A DNA stretch of 64,000 nt, taken from NCBI RefSeq assembly GCF_037975245.1, contig NC_092574.1, positions 16,719,213 through 16,783,212 on the forward strand, given 5' to 3'. The notes below the pieces were generated by a model. It was not told the DNA's origin, ran no database searches, and saw only the letters and a program-made list of their open reading frames with translations. Below, one piece after another: positions 61,901-64,000 of the stretch. The DNA is from Apostichopus japonicus (Eukaryota; Echinodermata; Holothuroidea; Aspidochirotida; Stichopodidae). Every line of letters begins with the position of its first letter. The first letter of the stretch is position 1. Position numbers and translations under genes: made by a program.

Positions 61901-63858
61901 TTTTGTTCAGTCCACTATCAATCTCCAAACATGGAGGTCAAATCAATGTTTCATTTCAAACAATGAGACAAAGTCCAAATCTCTGCAATTTTCCTAATCC
62001 TTGGTAACTGGTTAATTCATGTCCGTTCGCTTTTGTCAATTGCCATCTCGTATTTTGATTAGTGCCTCTCAGGAAAGTTTTGGTAAATTTAGCCACCAAA
62101 CTCATAACATTAGTCACAAGCACAGGTACACTGAAGACAAACTTGAAGTTTGTTTTTTATTTGTTTCTCTCCCAGCTACTTGTGGTATTATTCACACCAC
62201 TACTTCTGCGACCCCACTAAACCCCTGCGACAGCTCTCCTTGCAAGAACAACGAGCTCTGTGTCCCAACGGCCAAAGGAGGATACACCTGTACCTGTCTG
62301 GAAGAGAACGATCCTCTATGTGAAGGTAATATTATAGATTAAGGATTCATTTTTTTAAAGTAAGACAAACATTTTAGCTACAAGAAGCTCATTTTAAACC
62401 CTATTCATGTGATTTACTGTAGATCAACAACAGCTTGAATCAAGCCTTTTGTGTTTGTTTTGATGAGTGTTCAGAGAATTAAAGGCATCAGAGTAATATG
62501 TCACCCACACCCCCCATTCCTGTTCCAGGGATGGCCACCCATTCATCATCACTGCAGGGAAACCATGGTGACCAAAGCTTTTATTCAAAAATGTAGACAG
62601 AACACAACCAAACTCCAAAGTTTTCCAAAATAAGCAAAAATTAACGTCAAATCCTCCAAGACACTAGACAGCAGGATTTGAATAGGTCAAGAGAATGTGC
62701 TTCCTTGTGGGTTTTGAAATGGTATGCTTGTGGGGGGCCTAATGCTTGTGGGGGGAGGGGGAAGGGTACATTACAACTGCTACACCAAACCTTCACTACT
62801 GAATAACAACCTTATTAAATTGAAGAAGGCAGTTATTTGGTGTAGACCAGGGTTGTCCAACCTTTTGCAAAGGAGGGCCACATGGAATGATTATGATGAA
62901 GGAGGGGGCCGCATGAACCCTACGCTCGATTTTTTGCCCGAAGCCCAAGGCAACAAAATGTGAGCACTGCGCGCGGAGCGCACTGATTTATTTTCCTTCC
63001 TGATAAAACAGATGAATAAAGTCCAGCCGCCCCCCCCCCCTCCGCTGAGAGTGTCACACAAACTGACCTGTATGCAGTTTTTTGGACCCAGAAGGTTCGA
63101 AAGATTGATTATATAGCTTCAAATTGTTATCAATAAATCTGCTCACTAAAATTTCGCACCGTAGAGCATCTCTGGCGGGCCGGACGCAACCCTGCGGCGG
63201 GCCGGGTTGTGGCCCGCGGGCCGTAGGTTGGACAACCCTGGTGTAGACTCATACAATCATGCAGGCAGAGAATGTCTGCCAAGAATCTCCTCTTCATTGA
63301 ATGTTATCAAACTTGTCAAAGGATGACATATTTCTGTCTCCCAACAATAGCAATGTATTATGCAAAATACCACACCACTTTCAATGTGGTGATTCTAGCA
63401 TACAAAATTCAACGTTTCGTGTCCGTGGAGAGTAAGTTTGTTTTATTTTGGCATATATGTGATTTTGGTCAAATACGTTAGGAAAGCAAAATTTTCCATG
63501 TTCTTCATGCGTCAGTTCAGTTTCATTTGTAAAAGGCCTCAAAGTCATCGACTAAGTCGATGCTATCTTTTGTGTGTAACATTTCAAAATATCAACCAAA
63601 CTTGTTACTCGATTTAAAGAATGCAATTTGTTGCGAGGTTTGATGGAACCAATGATGAATACTATTATAAATGATTCTTTTTTTTCTGCAACAGGAGCAT
63701 CCTACACCCCTCTCTTCTTCACCGGTGACAGCTACGTGGCGATCAAAGATCCAGTACTATCCACCACCTCGACACAGTTGTCGGTCGCCATCCACACCAC
63801 GGCATCCAATGGGGTCATCATGTATGGTGATGGAGAATTTGACTTCAGCATTTTGGAG
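6669..63858 (+). CDS. FAT1-like: Fat-like giant protocadherin gene (FAT1/2/3 class), 22 internal exons, partial at both ends
   Basis: Spliced from 22 exons; every junction is GT-AG and phase-compatible, giving about 2,804 residues without a stop. Domain order is the end of one cadherin repeat, 24 full cadherin repeats, a conserved post-cadherin region, one EGF-like domain and the start of laminin-G. That order, and the post-cadherin stretch beginning with LDMLENS, fits FAT1/2/3 and Drosophila Fat-like rather than Fat/FAT4. Family knowledge: these are very large single-pass membrane cadherins at cell contacts and basal epithelial edges, acting in planar polarity, actin organisation and collective migration through a cytoplasmic tail that is not in this window. 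Human FAT1 is about 4,600 residues with 34 repeats, so about 60 per cent is seen here. Class assignment is firm; which vertebrate paralogue is nearest cannot be judged from the window. Confidence 0.95.
8816..9348. repeat. Two-copy tandem duplication, 268-bp unit
   Basis: Copy 1 (8816-9083) and copy 2 (9084-about 9348) both begin CACTTTCCTTATAATGATAT and stay alignable throughout, with scattered substitutions and small indels, ending near GCAGCAGTGATG and GCAGCAGTAATG. The unit is very AT-rich. There is no internal region between the copies, so they are not LTRs. Confidence 0.9.
11270..11400. promoter_or_regulatory. Possible intronic enhancer: CGAT-rich cluster with TCF-like and Sox-like motifs
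   Basis: Within about 60 bases CGAT recurs four times and GATTA-type homeobox cores are present. ATCAAAG (TCF/LEF-like), ACAAAG (Sox-like) and TTAATTAA cores follow. Motif density is the only evidence; single motifs of this length occur by chance. Confidence 0.2.
13955..14000. repeat. CA-rich simple repeat
   Basis: Interrupted CA dinucleotide run with ACACACAC blocks on either side of GACACCTAT. Ordinary microsatellite inside intron 1. Confidence 0.85.
15147..15352. repeat. Two-copy tandem duplication, 103-bp unit
   Basis: Copy 1 (15147-15249) and copy 2 (15250-15352) both start ACAGCTATATATAGAATTAT and end GATAAAACA. Inside each copy the word TTGTCCATTTTC or TTGTCCATTTCT occurs twice next to a GGACT word, so the unit itself has an internal half-repeat. 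Copies differ at only a few positions. Confidence 0.9.
20596..20720. promoter_or_regulatory. Possible regulatory patch with GTAACG/CGTTAC palindrome and FOX/homeobox-like cores
   Basis: The stretch contains a 6-bp inverted pair (GTAACG TGAT CGTTAC), an ATAATGAATAAACA word that combines homeobox-like and forkhead-like cores, and a CACCTG E-box. CpG is higher than in neighbouring intron. Evidence is motif content only. Confidence 0.15.
22030..22330. promoter_or_regulatory. Possible intronic enhancer: GATA-like and E-box motif cluster
   Basis: AGATAAGC (GATA-like, 22153-22160), CAGCTG (E-box, 22236-22241) abutting TTATC (GATA-like reverse, 22242-22246), CAGGTG (E-box, 22255-22260) followed by a GTTAATTAC homeobox-like word, and a TGACGTC CRE-like word near 22083 lie within 250 bases. 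The paired E-box and GATA arrangement is the most suggestive part. Conservation would be needed to support function. Confidence 0.25.
25621..25636. repeat. TCTG tetranucleotide microsatellite
   Basis: Four perfect TCTG units in intron 1. Confidence 0.9.
26003..26114. repeat. Imperfect inverted repeat, 28-bp arms, 56-nt spacer
   Basis: Arms 26003-26030 (begins TGTCTCCCCACAACC) and 26087-26114 (ends GGTTGTGAGGAGACA) match at 25 of 28 positions when one is reverse-complemented. The flanks do not pair further. The size and mismatch pattern could suit a small-RNA-like hairpin or a decayed fold-back element; I see no target-site duplication. Confidence 0.8.
27963..28024 (+). CDS. FAT1-like: Exon 2: 62-nt exon in cadherin repeat 11
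   Basis: The acceptor is a good pyrimidine tract ending CTCTCACAG; the donor is GTAAGT. Phase 1 in, phase 0 out. It encodes about 21 residues, Gly-Met-Ile-Ser through LDREVKSSYLFD, which carries the LDRE calcium-binding motif. Joined to exons 1 and 3 it rebuilds a normal cadherin repeat (DRTTG, then LDRE, then VDVSDNG) with no residues missing, which confirms it despite 21 kb of intron before it and 13 kb after. Confidence 0.93.
28103..28544. mobile_element. Non-autonomous hAT-type element with 8-bp target duplication
   Basis: The ends are CAGCGTTACCAG at the left and the complement of CAGTGTTACCAG at the right. Both are flanked by an identical 8-bp duplication ATCTTTAC (28095-28102 and 28545-28552), as expected for hAT transposition. 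Length is 442 bp with no transposase. Sub-terminal AAAACGCTA words recur in both orientations, a usual feature of hAT binding regions. It begins only 79 bp after the donor of exon 2. Confidence 0.88.
29327..29386 (+). CDS. FAT1-like: Possible cassette exon, 60 nt, phase 0/0 (speculative)
   Basis: A pyrimidine-rich acceptor (CTTTTGCTTGCAG) is followed by 20 open codons and then a usable donor (AGG/GTAAAC). Phase 0 on both sides would let it be spliced between exons 2 and 3 without a frame change. The translation has a DKQGRP turn followed by LTLSVIIR, which resembles the DxGxP loop and last strand of a cadherin repeat. However, exons 2 and 3 already form a complete repeat, so this would be an insertion, a decayed exon copy or chance. 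The frame stays open to 29611 and runs into an AG repeat. Confidence 0.2.
29543..29564. repeat. AG dinucleotide microsatellite
   Basis: Eleven uninterrupted AG units inside intron 2. Confidence 0.95.
29843..30100. promoter_or_regulatory. Possible intronic enhancer: octamer, HNF4-like, PBX-like and forkhead motifs
   Basis: It contains a perfect POU octamer ATGCAAAT (29852-29859) inside a 10-bp inverted repeat (TTGTATGCAA at 29848-29857 and its complement at 29872-29881). It also has CAAAGGTCA (HNF4-like, 29984-29992) overlapping a CAATCAATA PBX/HOX-like word, and a perfect forkhead site TGTAAACA (30068-30075) followed by a CAATTAA homeobox core. It lies about 1.8 kb downstream of exon 2. Based on motif density only. 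Confidence 0.25.
32811..32840. repeat. 15-bp direct tandem repeat, two copies
   Basis: The word GAATCATATACAAAT occurs twice head to tail, followed by a partial third GAATCA. A small local slippage product in intron 2. Confidence 0.95.
33205..33222. repeat. A18 homopolymer
   Basis: Eighteen consecutive A after GAGAGAGAGCC. It could be the tail of a retroposed fragment, but the upstream sequence gives no recognisable element body. Confidence 0.8.
35355..35396. promoter_or_regulatory. Short CpG-rich patch with ETS-like and CRE-like motifs
   Basis: Seven CpG dinucleotides fall within about 40 bases of otherwise AT-rich intron 2. They include CGGAAG (ETS-like, 35363-35368), ACGTGA (CRE-like, 35371-35376) and GGGGCGCG. 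The composition resembles a small promoter or enhancer core, but there is no start of a gene nearby. Confidence 0.2.
41196..41519 (+). CDS. FAT1-like: Exon 3: end of cadherin repeat 11 and most of repeat 12
   Basis: 324 nt, phase 0 in and out, acceptor TATCCAG and donor GTAAGA. It encodes about residues 126-233. It opens with VDVSDNG and closes repeat 11 at the DVNDNAP linker. Repeat 12 then begins VFHQMNY, but the usual xPEN block is replaced by VPVRPVELVGDE. Repeat 12 of vertebrate FAT1 is likewise irregular at this point (from memory), so the oddity is probably old. Confidence 0.95.
41520..43245 (+). other. Intron 3 (1.7 kb), phase 0
   Basis: AT-rich with G and C runs near 41671-41680, 42311-42321 and 43073-43083. 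No element or coding sequence recognised; open frames here lack cadherin features. Confidence 0.85.
43246..43462 (+). CDS. FAT1-like: Exon 4: end of cadherin repeat 12 and first half of repeat 13
   Basis: 217 nt, phase 0 in, phase 1 out, acceptor CTCCCAG and donor GTAAGA. Encodes about residues 234-305. It carries the FDNG loop and last strand of repeat 12 and then a linker IDPIEPSSLAP with no DxNDN calcium motif. It continues into repeat 13 (VFDEFFSDPLYENVAPG) up to the ITG turn. The calcium-free linker falls at the same place as in vertebrate FAT1 (from memory). Confidence 0.95.
43463..45337 (+). other. Intron 4 (1.9 kb), phase 1
   Basis: AT-rich. A C run sits near 44427-44436. No mobile element or exon recognised. 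Confidence 0.85.
45338..45471 (+). CDS. FAT1-like: Exon 5: middle of cadherin repeat 13
   Basis: 134 nt, phase 1 in, phase 0 out, acceptor TGTTCAG and donor GTAAGT. Encodes about residues 306-350, beginning Gly-Gly-Asn-His. It carries the LDAETRTSY strand (LDAE in place of LDRE) and the ASDG loop. The repeat is completed by exon 6. Confidence 0.94.
45472..46452 (+). other. Intron 5 (1.0 kb), phase 0
   Basis: AT-rich, with AATT runs at 45536-45571 and a tandem 18-bp pair at 45579-45614. Nothing coding recognised. Confidence 0.85.
45579..45614. repeat. 18-bp tandem repeat, two copies
   Basis: GCACATTATTTTCATTGT occurs at 45579-45596 and again at 45597-45614 without change. It is 108 bp downstream of the exon 5 donor. 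Confidence 0.95.
46453..46939 (+). CDS. FAT1-like: Exon 6: end of cadherin repeat 13, repeat 14, start of repeat 15
   Basis: 487 nt, phase 0 in, phase 1 out, acceptor ATCTTCAG and donor GTAAGA. Encodes about residues 351-512. The linker after repeat 13 is LDANEFAP, which has lost the second Asp of DxNDN. Repeat 14 (YEVSVPENIASG) has a DHE motif and ends DFNDHMP. Repeat 15 begins YFGADHYEGQVFETAETG and runs to the LSG turn. The order of motifs matches repeats 13-15 of vertebrate FAT1. Confidence 0.95.
46940..49818 (+). other. Intron 6 (2.9 kb), phase 1
   Basis: AT-rich, with a G-rich GGTGG stretch at about 47906-47933 and a 72-bp tandem duplication (48251-48393). Three ATTTAAGT-type words recur near 47098-47126. 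No exon or mobile element recognised. Confidence 0.85.
48251..48393. repeat. Two-copy tandem duplication, 72-bp unit
   Basis: Copy 1 (48251-48322) and copy 2 (48323-about 48393) share TGCTTCTT, GATTGACAA or AATTGACAA, TTGCA, TGCACCAGAAA, CAGAATTATTCTGTA and TAGAAACATTT in the same order with few differences. Confidence 0.9.
49819..51314 (+). CDS. FAT1-like: Exon 7: cadherin repeats 15 (end) to 20 (start)
   Basis: 1,496 nt, phase 1 in, phase 0 out, acceptor TTTACAG and donor GTAAGC. Encodes about residues 513-1011. It finishes repeat 15 with a calcium-free linker VVLSNSAPP, then holds four whole repeats. Repeat 16 begins FVQDEFITELEEN and ends DVNDNAP. Repeat 17 begins EVYEGTITESS and ends DINDSPP. 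Repeat 18 begins YEASLLLP and ends with the calcium-free linker TKQTASSDL. Repeat 19 begins VVENSTG and ends DINDNSP. Repeat 20 starts at its 3' end. The YEASLLLPT block is a strong FAT1/2/3 signature. Confidence 0.97.
51315..51745 (+). other. Intron 7 (431 nt), phase 0
   Basis: T-rich at the start and AT-rich overall. Nothing recognised apart from splice sites. Confidence 0.85.
51746..51923 (+). CDS. FAT1-like: Exon 8: middle of cadherin repeat 20
   Basis: 178 nt, phase 0 in, phase 1 out, acceptor TTTTGAAG and donor GTGAGT. Encodes about residues 1012-1070. It carries the LDADDGSNGEV calcium loop, a YFDIDPVSG turn and the ASDKG loop. The LDRE position reads LDVEN. Confidence 0.94.
52192..52413 (+). 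CDS. FAT1-like: Exon 9: end of cadherin repeat 20 and first half of repeat 21
   Basis: 222 nt, phase 1 in and out, acceptor CTCTTCAG and donor GTGAGA. Encodes about residues 1071-1144. Repeat 20 ends with VPIIVRNKAMP, a calcium-free linker nearly identical to the vertebrate FAT1 one (from memory). Repeat 21 begins VFREQYYSASIPED and ends here at the DITPLTG turn. Confidence 0.95.
52414..52956 (+). other. Intron 9 (543 nt), phase 1
   Basis: AT-rich. No repeat or coding sequence recognised. Confidence 0.85.
52957..53589 (+). CDS. FAT1-like: Exon 10: end of cadherin repeat 21, repeat 22, first half of repeat 23
   Basis: 633 nt, phase 1 in and out, acceptor TTTTACAG and donor GTGAGT. Encodes about residues 1145-1355. 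The repeat 21 LDYE strand and SDTLTG loop lead to DVNDMAP. Repeat 22 (YHKVLSEGFPVSST, DQDSD, LDHE, ASDNGVPP) ends DMNDNPP. Repeat 23 (YQCTVSEGARRGS) runs to the SGSG turn. Coding GC is clearly higher than in the flanking introns. Confidence 0.96.
53590..53914 (+). other. Intron 10 (325 nt), phase 1
   Basis: AT-rich; nothing recognised. Confidence 0.85.
53915..54220 (+). CDS. FAT1-like: Exon 11: end of cadherin repeat 23 and first half of repeat 24
   Basis: 306 nt, phase 1 in and out, acceptor GGTATAG and donor GTATGG. Encodes about residues 1356-1457. The linker after repeat 23 is VTPINKHAP, calcium-free. Repeat 24 (FFAENETNGSS, VDEDEGIFGEIDY) reaches the SDTG turn. The LDRE position of repeat 23 is degenerate (REPELSSF), as it is in vertebrate FAT1 repeat 23 (from memory). 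Confidence 0.95.
54221..54523 (+). other. Intron 11 (303 nt), phase 1
   Basis: AT-rich with a pyrimidine-rich 3' end; nothing else recognised. Confidence 0.85.
54524..54738 (+). CDS. FAT1-like: Exon 12: end of cadherin repeat 24 and start of repeat 25
   Basis: 215 nt, phase 1 in, phase 0 out, acceptor CCTTCAG and donor GTTAGT. Encodes about residues 1458-1529. LDRE is replaced by IDQDVLG. The linker after repeat 24 reads LRDRNSYKP, so its calcium motif is broken where, from memory, vertebrate FAT1 has a normal DDNDNAP. Repeat 25 starts YQGFIQTGALAGT, also without an acidic PEN motif. Confidence 0.94.
54739..55164 (+). other. Intron 12 (426 nt), phase 0
   Basis: G-rich patches (GGGTGG-type) near 54990-55060, then a T-rich tract before the acceptor. 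No other feature seen. Confidence 0.85.
55165..55309 (+). CDS. FAT1-like: Exon 13: middle of cadherin repeat 25
   Basis: 145 nt, phase 0 in, phase 1 out, acceptor CCTACAG and donor GTAGGT. Encodes about residues 1530-1577. It holds the calcium loop IDKDYGRNALVSY and the FDINRQTGEV turn, and ends DLTEQ before exon 14. Confidence 0.94.
55697..55717. repeat. TA microsatellite, left flank of palindrome
   Basis: About ten AT units. A matching run lies on the other side of the palindrome, so insertion into a TA tract, or growth of TA tracts at its ends, is likely. Confidence 0.9.
55815..55858 (-). ncRNA. Hammerhead-ribozyme-like motif, left arm, minus strand
   Basis: Mirror copy of the right-arm motif, read on the minus strand from 55858 to 55815. 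It has the same core CTGAAGA, the same stem-loop and GAAAC, and the same short stem III. The two copies are head to head with their 5' ends at the centre of the palindrome. A transcript of the host gene carries this copy in antisense, so only a minus-strand transcript could fold it. Confidence 0.4.
55862..55905 (+). ncRNA. Hammerhead-ribozyme-like motif, right arm, plus strand
   Basis: Fits the type I hammerhead layout. Stem I is GTTGT (55862-55866) with ACAAC (55901-55905). The core is CTGAAGA (55867-55873), matching CUGANGA. Stem II is CGCT/AGCG with an ACAA loop (55875-55886). GAA follows at 55888-55890. Stem III is ACT/AGT with a CCG loop (55891-55899), and the cleavage-site base U is at 55900. 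Short stem III type I hammerheads are known from Penelope-like elements and retrozymes. Weak points: a U-U mismatch closes stem II where G-C is usual, stem I is short, and the cleavage base is U rather than the preferred C. Confidence 0.45.
55941..55967. repeat. TA microsatellite, right flank of palindrome
   Basis: About thirteen TA units directly continuing the right palindrome arm. Confidence 0.9.
56162..57240 (+). CDS. FAT1-like: Exon 14: cadherin repeats 25 (end) to 29 (start), with tandem CAGCAG acceptor
   Basis: 1,079 nt if the first AG is used (start 56162) and 1,076 nt if the second is used (56165). Phase 1 in, phase 0 out, donor GTAAGA. The two choices differ by one Ala before FFGQFFLKATDHGSP. 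Encodes about residues 1578-1937. Repeat 25 ends in a calcium-free linker (HSQQTVP). Repeat 26 (TISEDTEVGT, LDHE) ends DVNDNPP. Repeat 27 (YRVKIEENCVIGS, LDRE) ends DINDSPP. Repeat 28 (AVREDAETGT, LDRE) ends DVNTHAP, with the second Asp of the motif lost. SFLQ starts repeat 29. Confidence 0.96.
57241..57704 (+). other. Intron 14 (464 nt), phase 0
   Basis: The frame stays open for about 70 codons past the donor, but that stretch has no cadherin motifs and exon 15 joins correctly. Nothing else recognised. Confidence 0.85.
57705..57858 (+). CDS. FAT1-like: Exon 15: middle of cadherin repeat 29
   Basis: 154 nt, phase 0 in, phase 1 out, acceptor TTCTGCAG and donor GTAGGT. Encodes about residues 1938-1988. 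It starts VSYKNEVMENQEEG, has the calcium loop TDIDVGENGLITY and ends at FRIDPQSG. No long open frame flags it; I found it from splice sites and the gap between exons 14 and 16. Confidence 0.93.
57859..58169 (+). other. Intron 15 (311 nt), phase 1
   Basis: It has a CT run at about 58105-58121 in the polypyrimidine region. Nothing else recognised. Confidence 0.85.
58170..58403 (+). CDS. FAT1-like: Exon 16: end of cadherin repeat 29 and first half of repeat 30
   Basis: 234 nt, phase 1 in and out, acceptor CTTTCAG and donor GTATGG. Encodes about residues 1989-2066. LDYE and ASDGGG motifs lead to the linker MDENDNPP. Repeat 30 begins YNVSVSENTTTGS and ends at VDRDSG. Confidence 0.95.
58404..58756 (+). 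other. Intron 16 (353 nt), phase 1
   Basis: An 11-bp tandem repeat (58424-58461) starts 20 nt after the donor. The rest is AT-rich with nothing recognised. Confidence 0.85.
58424..58461. repeat. 11-bp tandem repeat, about 3.5 copies, just inside intron 16
   Basis: The unit CCTTACATGAA (one copy with GGA) is repeated head to tail, beginning 20 nt after the exon 16 donor. Confidence 0.92.
58757..59146 (+). CDS. FAT1-like: Exon 17: most of cadherin repeat 30 and first half of repeat 31
   Basis: 390 nt, phase 1 in and out, acceptor GTCACAG and donor GTAAGG. Encodes about residues 2067-2196. FLIDRQSG and LDRE motifs lead to the linker LDENDNEP. Repeat 31 (YNATIAENVEVGT, SGNEHGKFEIDGTTG) follows. 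The SGNEHGKF words are also found in repeat 31 of vertebrate FAT1 (from memory). Confidence 0.96.
59147..59607 (+). other. Intron 17 (461 nt), phase 1
   Basis: A G-rich stretch (GGAGGGGGAGG-type) lies near 59320-59350. Otherwise AT-rich and unremarkable. Confidence 0.85.
59608..59822 (+). CDS. FAT1-like: Exon 18: end of cadherin repeat 31 and start of repeat 32
   Basis: 215 nt, phase 1 in, phase 0 out, acceptor GAACCAG and donor GTGTGT (weaker than consensus). Encodes about residues 2197-2268. LDFE and ASDAGVRPLSD motifs lead to DVNDNSP. Repeat 32 begins VFSQDIYNSEVIEAARVG, close in order to the VFSQDTY start of vertebrate repeat 32. Confidence 0.95.
60092..60373 (+). CDS. FAT1-like: Exon 19: most of cadherin repeat 32 and start of repeat 33
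   Basis: 282 nt, phase 0 in and out, acceptor CTTTCTAG and donor GTAAGC. Encodes about residues 2269-2362. It has the calcium loop SDIDSGPLGDV, LDRE, ASDSGE and the linker DINDNAP. Repeat 33 starts RFSSHNYTIIRK and continues in exon 20 with EDTPLHT. Confidence 0.95.
60374..60676 (+). other. Intron 19 (303 nt), phase 0
   Basis: AT-rich; nothing recognised. Confidence 0.85.
60677..61688 (+). CDS. FAT1-like: Exon 20: cadherin repeats 33-34 and the Fat-specific post-cadherin region
   Basis: 1,012 nt, phase 0 in, phase 1 out, acceptor AATGTCAG and donor GTGAGT. Encodes about residues 2363-2699. Repeat 33 (VTDADSPGNGPPF) ends in the calcium-free VVETKNAP. Repeat 34 starts with a divergent strand (SSPLVVNIIS) and has SDSDPYDVLEY and the LDVGSYPLNVSVSDG block. 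From about 61227 the family-specific region begins LDMLENSAVIRF. It continues without cadherin motifs to cysteines in EPCLTDACQAGFRC and ECICSDDG. The LNVSVSDG and LDML blocks identify the FAT1/2/3 class. Confidence 0.97.
61689..62175 (+). other. Intron 20 (487 nt), phase 1
   Basis: AT-rich; no repeat or exon recognised. Confidence 0.85.
62176..62325 (+). CDS. FAT1-like: Exon 21: EGF-like domain
   Basis: 150 nt, phase 1 in and out (the usual mobile EGF-module phase), acceptor TCTCCCAG and donor GTAATA. Encodes about residues 2700-2749. After a Thr-rich stretch (HTTTSATP) come six cysteines in EGF order: CDSSPC, KNNELC, GYTCTC, then the last in PLCEG. No DxNE-type calcium motif precedes the first cysteine, so it is probably not calcium-binding. 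This is the EGF before laminin-G in the family plan. Confidence 0.95.
62326..63694 (+). other. Intron 21 (1.4 kb), phase 1, with a hAT element
   Basis: Contains the hAT-type element 62848-63240, G-rich patches near 62731-62763 and a small CATCGAC/GTCGATG hairpin at 63548-63564. No exon recognised between the EGF and laminin-G exons. Confidence 0.88.
62848..63240. mobile_element. Non-autonomous hAT-type element with perfect 8-bp target duplication
   Basis: Both ends carry the inverted 16-mer CAGGGTTGTCCAACCT, and the identical 8-bp duplication GTGTAGAC flanks it at 62840-62847 and 63241-63248. Length is 393 bp. The interior has GC-rich GGGCCGG and GGCCCGCGGGCC words and no transposase. Perfect duplications and TIRs suggest a fairly recent insertion. 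Ends of this kind are typical of Charlie-like hAT elements. Confidence 0.93.
63695..63858 (+). CDS. FAT1-like: Exon 22: first part of laminin-G domain
   Basis: 164 nt, phase 1 in, phase 0 out, acceptor TGCAACAG and donor GTGAGG. Encodes about residues 2750-2804. It starts GASYTPLFFTGDSYVAI and continues with a beta-strand pattern to NGVIMYGDGEFDFSILE, the laminin-G N-terminal half found after the first EGF in FAT1/2/3. The domain must continue in an exon beyond the window. Confidence 0.95.
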
Positions 63859-64000
63859 GTGAGGCAATAATGTGACAACAAAAAATGTTACATTTGTCGA
63901 ATAGGTGATTCCGTTGTCCAATTAGGTGGTTCAGTACGATTCGTAATAGTGGTCAATGATCCGTGACCTAAAAAATTACTTAAAAACTTACTATAAAAAT
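63859..64000 (+). other. Start of intron 22, phase 0 (continues outside window)
   Basis: AT-rich sequence after the exon 22 donor. Nothing recognised. Confidence 0.85.

Noticed and set aside
1-64000. CRISPR arrays, operons, integrases or other prokaryotic systems
   Set aside because: The window is spliced animal DNA within one gene; no regularly spaced identical repeats or bacterial gene clusters are present.

Overview
The window is eukaryotic (animal) genomic DNA and lies entirely inside one large multi-exon gene on the + strand. I find 22 exons between 6669 and 63858. All are bounded by GT-AG introns with matching phases, and together they give 8,414 nt, or about 2,804 codons with no stop. 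The product is a Fat-family giant protocadherin of the FAT1/FAT2/FAT3 (invertebrate Fat-like/kugelei) class. The window holds the end of one cadherin repeat, 24 complete cadherin repeats, the family-specific region after the last cadherin, one EGF-like domain and the first part of a laminin-G domain. Counting back from the last repeat and aligning to vertebrate FAT1 (34 repeats, from memory), these are repeats 10 (end) to 34. The N-terminal exons (signal peptide, repeats 1-9) lie upstream. The rest of laminin-G, the later EGFs, the membrane segment and the cytoplasmic tail lie downstream. No promoter, start codon, stop codon or poly(A) site of the gene is in view.

Layout: 1-6668 is the upstream intron. 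It carries a TTAA-flanked terminal-inverted-repeat (TIR) element at 3880-4503. Exon 1 (6669-6983) is followed by a 21-kb intron, a 62-nt exon (27963-28024) and a 13-kb intron. From 41196 the exons become dense, with introns mostly 0.3-2.9 kb. Exon 7 (1,496 nt), exon 14 (1,079 nt) and exon 20 (1,012 nt) are large and mostly intron-free. The introns are AT-rich with many mononucleotide G or C runs. They hold two hAT-type non-autonomous elements with intact 8-bp target duplications (28103-28544 and 62848-63240), several local tandem duplications, and a perfect 84-bp-arm palindrome in intron 13. Each arm of that palindrome contains a hammerhead-ribozyme-like core.

Organism: an invertebrate with AT-rich, element-rich introns. 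An invertebrate deuterostome such as an echinoderm is my best guess, from the domain-by-domain match to vertebrate FAT1 and the type of small elements. The sequence alone does not prove this. I see no bacterial-type features, no second gene and no convincing tRNA or rRNA.

The points most worth a second look are the hammerhead-like palindrome, a possible 60-nt phase-0 cassette exon at 29327-29386 in intron 2, a NAGNAG acceptor at exon 14, and the set of cadherin linkers that lack the calcium-binding motif.
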